Shown here in pieces: positions 1 through 6,773 of a stretch of 11,166 nucleotides of DNA (within the stretch, counting starts at the first letter, position 1; every line of letters starts with the position of its first letter). The translations under genes were made by a program, and so were the position numbers. The notes under the pieces were generated by a model. It did no database searches. It was not told where the DNA came from and saw nothing but the letters and a program-made list of their open reading frames with translations. Source of the DNA: Nocardioidaceae bacterium (GTDB taxonomy: Bacteria > Actinomycetota > Actinomycetes > Propionibacteriales > Nocardioidaceae); the NCBI GenBank assembly GCA_025966335.1, contig JAICRS010000090.1, positions 1 through 11,166 of the forward strand, read 5' to 3'.

Positions 1-504
1 ATCATCCGCAACGAGTTCGACAACGTCTACATCCAGCCCGACGTCTGCAACGGCTGCGGGTACTGCGTCCCGGCCTGCCCCTACGGCGTGATCGAGCGCC
101 GCGACGGGCCCGCGGGCGCCAAGAACGTGGGCATCGCCCAGAAGTGCACGCTCTGCTACGACCGGCTCGACGCCGGAAAGCGACCGGCGTGCGCGCAGGC
201 ATGCCCCACCGAGTCGATCCAGTTCGGGGATGTCGACGAGCTGCGGGAGCGCGCCCAGAACCGGGTGGACAAGCTGCACGCCGACGGGATCATGGACGCC
301 CGTCTCTACGGCAACGACCCGGAGGACGGGGTCGGCGGTGCCGGCGCATTCTTCCTGCTCCTCGACAAGCCTGAGGTCTACGGGATGCCGCCGGACCCGG
401 TGGTGACCACCCGCGACCTGCCCCAGATGTTCAACCGCGCCTCCGCAGCAGCAGCCGCACTCCTCGTGGGCGCGGTCGTCTCGTTCGTAGGCGGGCGACG
501 GTGA
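1..504 (+). CDS. 4Fe-4S ferredoxin-type electron-transfer subunit of a formate dehydrogenase-like complex (5' truncated)
   Basis: The reading frame is open from base 1 to a TGA at 502-504, so the N-terminus lies outside the window and 167 residues are visible. Two cysteine clusters are seen: C16-x2-C19-x2-C22-x3-C26-P, then C49-x2-C52-x11-C64-x3-C68-P. This is the pattern of the beta subunit of molybdopterin oxidoreductases (FdnH/HybA/DmsB type), which carries electrons through 4Fe-4S clusters from the catalytic subunit to a membrane anchor. The last 20 or so residues are Ala/Val/Leu-rich (ASAAAAALLVGAVVSF) and end in GGRR, a plausible short membrane tail like that of FdnH. The NrfD-type anchor follows with a 4-bp overlap and an oxalate/formate-family transporter comes next, so formate dehydrogenase is the best guess. 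The catalytic subunit is not in view, so the substrate is inferred. Confidence 0.9.
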   Translation: MIRNEFDNVYIQPDVCNGCGYCVPACPYGVIERRDGPAGAKNVGIAQKCTLCYDRLDAGKRPACAQACPTESIQFGDVDELRERAQNRVDKLHADGIMDARLYGNDPEDGVGGAGAFFLLLDKPEVYGMPPDPVVTTRDLPQMFNRASAAAAALLVGAVVSFVGGRR

Positions 505-1574
505 GCCCGGCGGTCGACCGTTCCGGTCCGGTGGACACCGTCCCGGGCCGCGACGCGGTCGTCGGCTCGAAGGGCGGGCGCCGCGGAGGCAAGCGGCGCC
601 GTGGCGGGGGTGGCGGCGGTGACCAGTCGATGGTGCCGGAGGCGACGTTCACCTCCTACTACGGCCGGCCGGTAGTCAAGCCGTCGCCGTGGAAGGCCGA
701 CATCCCGATCTACCTCTTCGCCGGCGGACTGGCTGCCGGGTCCTCGCTGCTCGCCGCGGGCGCCGACCTGACCGACCGTCCGGTGCTGCGCCGGGTCGGG
801 CGGGCGACAGCGCTCGGAGCGTTGTCGGTCAGCCTCGGCGCGCTGGTCCACGACCTCGGCCGACCCGAACGCTTCCTGAACATGCTGCGCACCGCCAAGC
901 TGACGTCACCGATGTCGGTCGGCACGTGGATCCTCTCGACGTACGGCCCCTTCGCCGCGATGGCGGCGGCCGCCGAGCTGGTCGACCTGCTGCCCGGGGA
1001 CAGTCCGCGCGGACCGCTGCGGCTGGTGTCGACGCTCGGCCGGCCCGCGGGGATGGTCGCCGCGGTGATGGCCCCGCCCGTGGCCGCCTACACCGCTGTG
1101 CTGCTCTCCGACACCGCGACCCCGTCGTGGCACACCGCGTTCCGGGAGCTCCCGTTCGTGTTCGTCGGCTCGGCCGCCGCCGCATCCGGCGGGATGGGCA
1201 TGCTCGCGTCGCCGACCGACCAGGCGGGTCCCGCTCGACGGATGGCCGCGGGCGGTGCGCTGCTCGAGCTGGCAGCCGGGCACCGGATGGAGTCCTCGAT
1301 GGGGATCGCCGCCGAGCCTCTGCACCAGGGGAAGGCCGGGCGGCTGATGCAGGCGAGCAAGGCCCTGACCGTGCTCGGGGCGGTCGGCACCCTGGTGGCC
1401 GGGCGCAGCAGGACCGTCTCCGCCCTCTCCGGGGTGGCGTTGATGGCCGGGTCGGCCTGCACCCGGTTCGGCGTCTTCGAAGCCGGACAGGCCTCGGCAC
1501 GAGACCCGAAGTACACCGTCGTCCCCCAGCGCGAGCGGCTCGAGCGCGGGGAACCGATCCGATACCAGGGCTGA
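501..1574 (+). CDS. NrfD/PsrC-family membrane anchor subunit
   Basis: This 357-residue protein is predicted to be the quinone-facing integral membrane partner of the preceding iron-sulfur subunit. Recognisable NrfD-family stretches are YYGRPVVKPSPWKADIPIYL (about residues 51-70), a Gly/Ala-rich first helix, and LVHDLGRPERFLNMLRTAKL followed by SPMSVGTW. Several more hydrophobic helices run to about residue 320. GTG at 501 overlaps the upstream TGA as GTGA, which indicates translational coupling; no strong ribosome binding site is visible. Residues 24-41 form a cytosolic-looking Arg/Gly/Lys-rich leader (GGRRGGKRRRGGGGGG). An in-frame ATG at 630 (M44) would omit this leader, but the coupled GTG start is preferred. 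The complex would pass electrons from formate or a similar donor into the menaquinone pool. Confidence 0.88.
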   Translation: MSPAVDRSGPVDTVPGRDAVVGSKGGRRGGKRRRGGGGGGDQSMVPEATFTSYYGRPVVKPSPWKADIPIYLFAGGLAAGSSLLAAGADLTDRPVLRRVGRATALGALSVSLGALVHDLGRPERFLNMLRTAKLTSPMSVGTWILSTYGPFAAMAAAAELVDLLPGDSPRGPLRLVSTLGRPAGMVAAVMAPPVAAYTAVLLSDTATPSWHTAFRELPFVFVGSAAAASGGMGMLASPTDQAGPARRMAAGGALLELAAGHRMESSMGIAAEPLHQGKAGRLMQASKALTVLGAVGTLVAGRSRTVSALSGVALMAGSACTRFGVFEAGQASARDPKYTVVPQRERLERGEPIRYQG

Positions 1575-1595
1575 ACGCGCACCCGCGACGGCCAC

Positions 1596-1604
1596 GAGGA
1601 AGGA
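1596..1604 (+). promoter_or_regulatory. Ribosome binding site of the OFA transporter gene
   Basis: GAGGAAGGA lies 7 nt before the ATG at 1612. It supports this start over the internal ATG at 1678 that begins MNRWLLV. The 37-bp gap after the NrfD stop shows no terminator, so co-transcription is likely. Confidence 0.7.
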
Positions 1605-1611
1605 CACCAGC

Positions 1612-2937
1612 ATGGCGCACCAGGATCCCCCGGCCACGCGCGGCACCGACACAACCGGTGCGAAGACGCCCGGCATGAACAGGTGGCTGCTCGTCGCGGC
1701 GGCGATGCTGCTGCAGTTCTCGATCGGTGCGGTCTACGCATGGAGCGTCTTCTCCGCGGCTCTGCAGGAGGCGGAGCCGTTCCAGCTGAGCAAGGTGCAG
1801 GCGTCGCTGCCGTTCACGGTCACGATCGCGATGATCTTCATCGGCAGCTACATCGGCGGCCGGATCCAGGACAAGAAGGGCCCGCGTGTCGTCGCCCTCG
1901 CCGGTGGCGTGATCTACGCGATCGGCGTCGTCCTGGCCTCCTTCGCCTCCAACGGCGACCAGCTGTGGCTGATCATCCTCGGCTACGGCGTGATCAGCGG
2001 CTTCGGCCTCGGCTTCGCCTACATCGTGCCGATCGCGATGCTGCAGAAGTGGTTCCCCGACAAGAAGGGGCTGATCACCGGCCTCGCGGTCGGTGGCTTC
2101 GGGTTCGGCGCGGTGCTGACCTCCCCGGTCGCCCAGTGGCTGATCGACCGGGACCCTGACGACCCCACCGGCGCCTTCCTGCCGCTCGGCATCGGCTACC
2201 TCGTGATGTCGTTGATCGGCGCCTCGTTCTTCAAGAACCCGCCCGCGGACTTCGTCGTACCCGGTCACGAGGCCGGCGGCAAGGACGAGGGCGCGACGCT
2301 CAAGGAGTACGACCAGGGCGAGGCGCTGCGGACGCCCCAGTGGTATCTCCTGACCGCGATTCTGACCCTGAACGTCACTGCCGGGATCGCGTTGATCTCG
2401 GTGGCCGCCGCCAGCGCCACCGGCATCGCCGGCTACACCGCGGCCGGCGCGGCGACCATCGTCGGCGTGCTCGCGATCTTCAACGGTGGTGGACGCATCG
2501 TCTGGGCCGCCGCCTCCGACTACATCGGCCGGATGCCGGCGTTCGCGGCGATGCTCGCGTTGCAAGGCGTCTGCCTGCTGCTCATGCCGCACGCCTCGAA
2601 CCAGGTGCTGTTCTTCGTCCTCGCCGCGATCGTCTACCTCTGCTACGGAGGCGGGTTCGGGACGATGCCGGCCACCGCCGGTGACTTCTTCGGCGTGAAG
2701 AACGCCGGCGCCATCTACGGGCTGATGCTGGTCGGCTGGAGCCTCGGCGGCGTGATCGGACCGATCGTCATCTCGACCCTGCTCGGCGATGGGGACGGCA
2801 CCCCGGCGTACACCTTGTCCTACAGCACGATGGGCATCATCGCGCTGGTCTCGGTGGCGCTGACGCTGATCACGAAGGTTCCGAAGGAGCGTCGGCAGGA
2901 GGTCGGCGCAGGTCCGGTGGGCCAGCGCACGAGCTGA
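1612..2937 (+). CDS. OFA-family MFS transporter (oxalate/formate antiporter type)
   Basis: A 441-residue polytopic membrane protein of the major facilitator superfamily. After a polar 22-residue leader, the first helix reads MNRWLLVAAAMLLQFSIGAV and continues into YAWSVF, a signature of the oxalate:formate antiporter (OFA) family. The loop between helices 2 and 3 (GGRIQDKKGPR) matches the MFS G-x3-D-x2-G-x-R motif. A central hydrophilic loop at about residues 215-240 (DFVVPGHEAGGKDEGATLKE) separates the two six-helix halves. About 12 helices are expected. It follows the formate dehydrogenase-like subunits by 37 bp, which fits a role in formate or oxalate movement. The exact substrate is inferred; the OFA family also includes pyruvate and other monocarboxylate carriers. 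Confidence 0.9.
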   Translation: MAHQDPPATRGTDTTGAKTPGMNRWLLVAAAMLLQFSIGAVYAWSVFSAALQEAEPFQLSKVQASLPFTVTIAMIFIGSYIGGRIQDKKGPRVVALAGGVIYAIGVVLASFASNGDQLWLIILGYGVISGFGLGFAYIVPIAMLQKWFPDKKGLITGLAVGGFGFGAVLTSPVAQWLIDRDPDDPTGAFLPLGIGYLVMSLIGASFFKNPPADFVVPGHEAGGKDEGATLKEYDQGEALRTPQWYLLTAILTLNVTAGIALISVAAASATGIAGYTAAGAATIVGVLAIFNGGGRIVWAAASDYIGRMPAFAAMLALQGVCLLLMPHASNQVLFFVLAAIVYLCYGGGFGTMPATAGDFFGVKNAGAIYGLMLVGWSLGGVIGPIVISTLLGDGDGTPAYTLSYSTMGIIALVSVALTLITKVPKERRQEVGAGPVGQRTS

Positions 2938-2949
2938 GCCGAGCTCAGC
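2933..2949. terminator. Compact bidirectional hairpin between convergent operons
   Basis: GCTGAGC (2933-2939) and GCTCAGC (2943-2949) form a perfect 7-bp stem around a CGA loop. The left arm contains the TGA of the OFA transporter (2935-2937) and the right arm the TGA of marC (2945-2947, - strand), so one hairpin serves both transcripts. The gap between the two genes is only 7 bp. No U-tract is present on either side, so terminator strength is uncertain. Confidence 0.55.
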
Positions 2950-3562
2950 CCTCGCCGGCGATGAACGCCCGGACCGCGTCCGCCACGAGCTGGACCGCGA
3001 TCGCGGACAGCAGGAGACCCGCGATCCTGGTCACCAGCAGCACGCCGCTCTCCCGGATCAGCCGCAGGATCGGCAGCGAGAACCGCATCGCGAGCCACAG
3101 CGAGACGTGCACCAGCACCACACCGAGGGCGACCGCGGTGAACCCGGCGACGCTGTCCACCTGGCGGGTGAACACCATCGTGGCCACGATCGCTCCCGGG
3201 CCCGCCATCAGGGGCGTGCCCAGCGGGACCAGCGCGACGTTCGCACCGGACGTCGCGGTGGCCTCCTGCTCCTTGCCGGTCAGCAGCTCGAGGGCGACGA
3301 GCAGGAGCAGGAGGCCGCCGGCGGCCTGCAGCGCGGGCAGCGAGATGTGCAGGTAGGCGAGGATCTGCTGACCGAAGAAGGCGAAGGCGACGATCACCGA
3401 GAACGACACGGCGACCGCCTGCCAGGCAGCGCGCTTGGAGGACGCCGCGGACCGGCCACTGGTCAGGGACAGGAAGATCGGGATGGTGCCGACCGGGTCC
3501 ATGATCACGAACAGCGTCACGAACACCTCGGTCAGCAGGACGAGGTTGACCAGGTCGCTCAC
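2945..3562 (-). CDS. MarC-family integral membrane protein
   Basis: A 205-residue protein with about six hydrophobic helices and the two hallmark MarC-family stretches: MDPVGTIPIF at residues 21-30 and PLGTPLMAGPGAI at residues 113-125. MarC/YchE/YhgN proteins are inner-membrane proteins of unsettled function. The old link to multiple antibiotic resistance is not supported for MarC itself, and some members have been proposed as amino acid or metabolite exporters. The start is GTG at 3562, overlapping the PHP gene's stop by 4 bp (GTGA), which implies translational coupling. It is the last gene of the DUF6758-SRPBCC-PHP-MarC operon. Its stop lies inside the hairpin shared with the opposing OFA gene. 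Confidence 0.9.
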   Translation of the reverse strand: MSDLVNLVLLTEVFVTLFVIMDPVGTIPIFLSLTSGRSAASSKRAAWQAVAVSFSVIVAFAFFGQQILAYLHISLPALQAAGGLLLLLVALELLTGKEQEATATSGANVALVPLGTPLMAGPGAIVATMVFTRQVDSVAGFTAVALGVVLVHVSLWLAMRFSLPILRLIRESGVLLVTRIAGLLLSAIAVQLVADAVRAFIAGEG

Positions 3563-4440
3563 GGGCGCACGACTTCGGGCGTGGTCCGTCCCGAGGCGAT
3601 GGCGGCCTTCTCGGCCAGGGCGATCAGGCGTTCGTACTCGGCCGGGGCGGTGGTGTTGCAGCCCAGCTCGTGGTCGACCTTGCCGTCACCGTGGTAGTCG
3701 CTCGAGCCGGTGATGACCAGATCCTGGTCCCGGGCGATCTCGCGCAGCCGCTCGCGGGTCGACGCGTCGTGGTCCTGGTGGTCCACCTCGATCCCGGACA
3801 GGCCGATCTCCTTCAGTGCCGCCAGTCCGGCGGCGTCGAGCGCGTCGAAGTTGTGCCGTGAGGCCCACGGATGCGCGAGCACGGTCACCCCGCCGGCGGC
3901 CGCGACCGTGCCGACCATCTGGTGCAGGTCGGCCGCATACCGCTTGACGTAGGCGGGACCGCCCGTGCCGAGGTACCGGTCGAAGGCCTCTTTCCTGCTT
4001 GCCACGATTCCCTTGGCCACCAGGGCGTCGGCCACATGCGGGCGGCCCATCGCAGCGGCCTCACCGGCCAGCCGCCGTACGTCCTCGGCCTCGATGTCGA
4101 TGCCGAGGTCGCGGAGCTTGTCGAGGATCGCGGGCAGTCGGGAGCTGCGGCCGTCGAGGATCCGCTCCAGCTCCTCGGCCAGCGCGGGATGGGTCGGGTC
4201 GGGCAGGTAGGCGAGCAGGTGCACGCCGTACCCCGCCAGCTTGCAGCTGAGCTCGATGCCGCGGACCAGGCTCAGCCCCACCCGTTCGGCGACGTCCGCC
4301 GCCTCGTCCCACCCCTCGGTGGTGTCGTGGTCGGTGAGACCGAGCACGTCGATGCCGACCTCGGACGCATGGCGCACCAGGTCCGACGGTGAGGTGGTCC
4401 CGTCCGATCGGTTGCTGTGGGTGTGGAGGTCGATGCGCAC
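3559..4440 (-). CDS. PHP-domain phosphoesterase (RNase AM/TrpH-like)
   Basis: A 293-residue cytosolic protein whose start is GTG at 4440. PHP metal-binding motifs are all visible: IDLHTHSNRSDG (H6, H8, D13), LTDHD (D37, H38), GIE (E63), H74, GRPH (H135), LAHP (H190) and SSDYHGDG (D248, H250). This set and the length match the TrpH/YciV group, of which E. coli RNase AM is a 5'-3' exoribonuclease that also attacks 3',5'-bisphosphonucleotides. Nuclease or nucleotide phosphatase activity is therefore likely, with a trinuclear metal site; the substrate is inferred. Its start is 10 bp after the SRPBCC gene's stop, and its own stop overlaps marC. The Shine-Dalgarno before the GTG is weak, so translation may depend on the upstream gene. 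Confidence 0.9.
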   Translation of the reverse strand: MRIDLHTHSNRSDGTTSPSDLVRHASEVGIDVLGLTDHDTTEGWDEAADVAERVGLSLVRGIELSCKLAGYGVHLLAYLPDPTHPALAEELERILDGRSSRLPAILDKLRDLGIDIEAEDVRRLAGEAAAMGRPHVADALVAKGIVASRKEAFDRYLGTGGPAYVKRYAADLHQMVGTVAAAGGVTVLAHPWASRHNFDALDAAGLAALKEIGLSGIEVDHQDHDASTRERLREIARDQDLVITGSSDYHGDGKVDHELGCNTTAPAEYERLIALAEKAAIASGRTTPEVVRP

Positions 4441-4450
4441 GGGCCTGAGC

Positions 4451-5158
4451 CTAGTAGTGCTTCCTCCACCAGGTGCTCCACCGGTCGGTCAGCGCGGCGC
4501 GTTTCTGGTCATCGAGGCCGTACGTGGTCAGGATCGCCTCGCCCTTGGCGTACGGCGGCCCGCCGGCCGGTCCGTTCGCGACGACTAGCAGCCCGTCTCC
4601 CCAGTCGTCGACAGTGACCCCGACCTGGTTCTTCGAGATGAACCAGACCGACCCGGTCAGTGCGTCACCCGGCCCGACCGTGGCGCCGAACGGTGCACCG
4701 ACCTGCTGCAGCCCGACCTGGCCGAGACCGAGCAGCTGGACCGGTGACGTGGTCGGGTCCTTCGGCGTGCCGCTGTAGAACAGCGTCCGTCGCGCGTCGT
4801 CGCGATGCCGTTCGAGCTTGAACCGAAGCTGCTGGAGGAAGCTCGTCCAGCCCTCGTCGATGTCCGGCACGTAGTCGGCCCACTCGCTGCCCTCGTCCAG
4901 CGGCGCCCGGTGCACCTCCACGCGGGTGGTGCCCTCGTCCTCGAAGAAGTTGAACAGGTGGGTGCCGAGGTTGATCGTGCGGTGGTCCTCGCTGAACGTG
5001 GCACCGTCGACGAAGATCTCGGTGATCTCCGCGTCGAGCCCGTCGTACTCCCAGCCGTGCCACTCGCGCACCAGCTCGGGCTCCCGGAAGTAGGGCCAGC
5101 AGTCGCGGACCGGAAGCGGGAGTACGACGGACGCGACGTGACTGTCCTGGTTCACCAT
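4451..5158 (-). CDS. SRPBCC (START/AHSA1-like) domain protein
   Basis: A 235-residue soluble protein. The first half reads like an SRPBCC helix-grip fold: VVLPLPVRDCWPYFREPELV, then REWHGWEYDGLDAEI and alternating strands (FVDGATFSEDHR, TRVEVHRAPL), ending with a helix at about residues 100-120 (IDEGWTSFLQQLRFKLERHR). Such folds bind hydrophobic ligands in a central pocket; the ligand here is unknown. The second half (about 120-235) is less familiar, with a Trp-rich end. The frame stays open upstream, but ATG at 5158 is chosen because GGAGGGA lies 10 nt before it and the DUF6758 gene ends just inside it (7-bp overlap). GTG at 5155 would give a 4-bp overlap and is the alternative. Confidence 0.75.
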   Translation of the reverse strand: MVNQDSHVASVVLPLPVRDCWPYFREPELVREWHGWEYDGLDAEITEIFVDGATFSEDHRTINLGTHLFNFFEDEGTTRVEVHRAPLDEGSEWADYVPDIDEGWTSFLQQLRFKLERHRDDARRTLFYSGTPKDPTTSPVQLLGLGQVGLQQVGAPFGATVGPGDALTGSVWFISKNQVGVTVDDWGDGLLVVANGPAGGPPYAKGEAILTTYGLDDQKRAALTDRWSTWWRKHY

Positions 5159-5787
5159 GGCGGCGGGTTCCCTCCGAACGGAAGCTCGATCAGCTCGGGA
5201 CCGAGCTCGTTGGCGTCGCACAGGATCCACTCGTCGTTGAGCAGCAGCGCCGCAGACGCCGGGCGGAGCACGATCCACAACCAGCGGCCCTGTGCCTCGC
5301 CGGCGAACACGGACCGGTCGAACTCGGAGCTGGTCTCGCTGGTCGACACCGACCACAACGAGATCGGATGGCCGCTGACGCGGACCTTCACGTGCGGAGG
5401 CCCCTCGCCGATCTCGGCACCGGGGTCGGTGCGGTCGATTCCCGCACACCGGGCGCCGAGCCCGACCCCGGGTTCCTCGGCCACCACGGTCAGCTCGACC
5501 ACCCCGTCCAGGTCGCTGACCCCGGAGCAGGAGCTGATGCTGGCCTTCGCCTCCCCGTCCTGGTGACCGACGCAACCGAAGTCGGTGATCGTCCAGCCGG
5601 GACTCAGCGGCCACGGGAGCAGGGTCGGGATCGACGTGCATTGCAGGAGATGCTCGGCCATCGCCTCGTAGCTGGCCGTGGCGGGTCGCCACAACGGTGT
5701 GATCGCACCGTGGTCCAGGCACCGCCACTGCGCCCCGTCGCCGGACACCGGCGACGAGCAACGTGGACAGCTGGCGGCGAGGGTCAT
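5152..5787 (-). CDS. DUF6758 family protein with N-terminal zinc-ribbon-like motif
   Basis: A 211-residue protein of unknown function that resembles the actinobacterial DUF6758 family. The N-terminus has a C7-x2-C10 and C23-x2-H26 arrangement (SCPRC...WRCLDHG), likely a zinc knuckle. Family-like stretches follow: PTLLPWPLSPGWTITDFGCV, VVAEEPGVGLGARCAGI, GPPHVKVRVSGHP and RWLWIVLRPASAALLL. The frame is open further upstream, but those residues look non-coding, and ATG at 5787 places the zinc motif at the N-terminus as expected. This is the first gene of the four-gene operon. From memory, DUF6758 genes often sit near PHP and marC genes in actinobacteria, which would suggest a shared but unknown task. 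Confidence 0.82.
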   Translation of the reverse strand: MTLAASCPRCSSPVSGDGAQWRCLDHGAITPLWRPATASYEAMAEHLLQCTSIPTLLPWPLSPGWTITDFGCVGHQDGEAKASISSCSGVSDLDGVVELTVVAEEPGVGLGARCAGIDRTDPGAEIGEGPPHVKVRVSGHPISLWSVSTSETSSEFDRSVFAGEAQGRWLWIVLRPASAALLLNDEWILCDANELGPELIELPFGGNPPPW

Positions 5788-5793
5788 GGGGTA

Positions 5794-5822
5794 ACGCTCG
5801 TGCCCAGAAAGTCCTCCGTCAA
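5794..5822 (-). promoter_or_regulatory. Putative leaderless promoter of the DUF6758 operon
   Basis: On the minus strand, TTGACG (5822-5817), a 17-bp spacer and GAGCGT (5799-5794) resemble -35 and -10 boxes. The ATG at 5787 lies 6 nt beyond the -10, which would make the mRNA leaderless. No Shine-Dalgarno sits at normal distance, which agrees. The -10 matches only part of the TANNNT consensus, so this is tentative. Confidence 0.35.
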
Positions 5823-5843
5823 GCATCGGCAGGCGCGATCGCC

Positions 5844-5849
5844 TAATGT
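5844..5849 (+). promoter_or_regulatory. -10 element of a probable leaderless Nudix promoter
   Basis: TAATGT fits the actinobacterial TANNNT -10 consensus, with the GTG start at 5857 only 7 nt downstream, where the +1 would fall. No Shine-Dalgarno is present. A short inverted repeat, AGGCG (5831-5835) and CGCCT (5840-5844), abuts the -10 and could be an operator. No clear -35 box was found. Confidence 0.5.
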
Positions 5850-5856
5850 CGGCGTC

Positions 5857-6354
5857 GTGGACCGCGCCCGTGTGCAGTGCGTCGGCGGCATCGTGATCGA
5901 CGCTGCCGGTCGGTTCCTGCTGGTCCGCCGCGCCAACGAACCGGCCCGCGGATGCTGGTCCGTGCCGGGCGGCCGTGTCGAACCCGGCGAGTCCGATGCC
6001 GACGCCTGCGCCCGTGAGGTGCTCGAGGAGACCGGGCTGCACGTCGACGTGGGTGAGCTAGTGGGCGCGGTCGAACGCGACGCGCCCGACGGCGGCGTCT
6101 TCGAGATCCGCGACTACCGGTGCACCGCTCGTGACGGCGTCGACCCGGCGGCGGTCCGCGCCGCCGACGACGCGACCGACGCCGGCTGGTTCACCGCGTC
6201 GGAGCTTCGCGGGCTCACCTGTGTCCCAGGACTGGTGGAGGCGCTCGAGGACTGGGGACTGCTGGGGCTGCGGGACGGCTCCTCGGCCGGGCAGGCCGAC
6301 CACAACCGGGCCACCACCCGGCCGTCCACGGCCGCGCGCGCGATGGATCCGTAG
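5857..6354 (+). CDS. Nudix hydrolase
   Basis: A 165-residue enzyme predicted to hydrolyse a nucleoside diphosphate linked to another moiety. The Nudix box is an exact match to G-x5-E-x7-R-E-U-x-E-E-x-G-U, from G39 to L61 (GGRVEPGE...REVLEETGL), with the metal-binding glutamates in place. It is preceded by the usual strands VQCVGGIVID and FLLVRR and the WSVPGG turn. Later DAGWFTASEL (108-117) is typical of small Nudix enzymes with an MTH1/ADP-ribose pyrophosphatase-like fold. The substrate cannot be deduced. GTG at 5857 is preferred because it directly precedes the first conserved strand and fits a leaderless promoter. The open frame upstream to 5368 is antisense to DUF6758. Its 3' part overlaps the signal peptidase frame on the opposite strand. 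Confidence 0.9.
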   Translation: MDRARVQCVGGIVIDAAGRFLLVRRANEPARGCWSVPGGRVEPGESDADACAREVLEETGLHVDVGELVGAVERDAPDGGVFEIRDYRCTARDGVDPAAVRAADDATDAGWFTASELRGLTCVPGLVEALEDWGLLGLRDGSSAGQADHNRATTRPSTAARAMDP

Positions 6355-6773
6355 TCGCGCGAGTCCACCGAGAACTCGCGTTCGTCGCCGAGCACGAACA
6401 GCGCATCGGCGTTGACCTCCACCGGGCCGAACCAGGAGCCGTCGACGGTGCGGTAGTCGACGTATCCCTCCTCGACCCGCTCGTCGTTGATGAACAGGAC
6501 CCCGTCCCGCACCTCCACCACGTCACCGGCCACCGCCACCACGCGCTTGAGCGTGGCGCGGTCCTCGACCGGGTCGTGGAACGTGACCAGGTCCCCGCGG
6601 CCTGCGTCGTCACCGGCACCGGCGCGCAGGACCAGCAACCGGTCCCCCGTGCAGACCGTGGGCGCCATGCTGCCCGAAGACACGGACACCGAGTCGACCA
6701 CTTCCGTGCGCAGCCACCAGGTCGCCGCCACCACGATGATGACGGCGACGATCAGGCGCCAGCCACGGATCAT
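6114..6773 (-). CDS. lepB: Type I signal peptidase
   Basis: A 219-residue membrane serine protease that removes signal peptides from exported proteins. It has one N-terminal membrane segment (about residues 6-22, RLIVAVIIVVAATWWLR). The nucleophile is in SGSMAPTV (S35), the general base in TLKRVVAVAGD (K76), and the late box is GDEREFSVDSRDYG (129-142). The catalytic domain seems to end at about residue 160. The remaining 60 residues are Ser/Pro/Ala-rich, unlike family sequence, and are antisense to the Nudix core. The ATG at 6773 overlaps the multicopper oxidase stop as ATGA, so translation is probably coupled. A role in processing the neighbouring exported oxidase is an attractive inference, but the enzyme could equally be a general housekeeping peptidase. 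Confidence 0.92.
   Translation of the reverse strand: MIRGWRLIVAVIIVVAATWWLRTEVVDSVSVSSGSMAPTVCTGDRLLVLRAGAGDDAGRGDLVTFHDPVEDRATLKRVVAVAGDVVEVRDGVLFINDERVEEGYVDYRTVDGSWFGPVEVNADALFVLGDEREFSVDSRDYGSIARAAVDGRVVARLWSACPAEEPSRSPSSPQSSSASTSPGTQVSPRSSDAVNQPASVASSAARTAAGSTPSRAVHR

Noticed and set aside
829..2592. 587-codon open frame on the minus strand antisense to the NrfD and OFA genes
   Set aside because: Its translation is Arg/Ala/Asp-rich with no recognisable domain, while the plus strand encodes two clear membrane protein families. It is a high-GC shadow frame.
4451..5761. Long form of the SRPBCC protein starting at 5761
   Set aside because: The extra 200 residues are Arg-rich shadow sequence antisense-free but overlapping DUF6758 in another frame. 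ATG at 5158 has a good Shine-Dalgarno.
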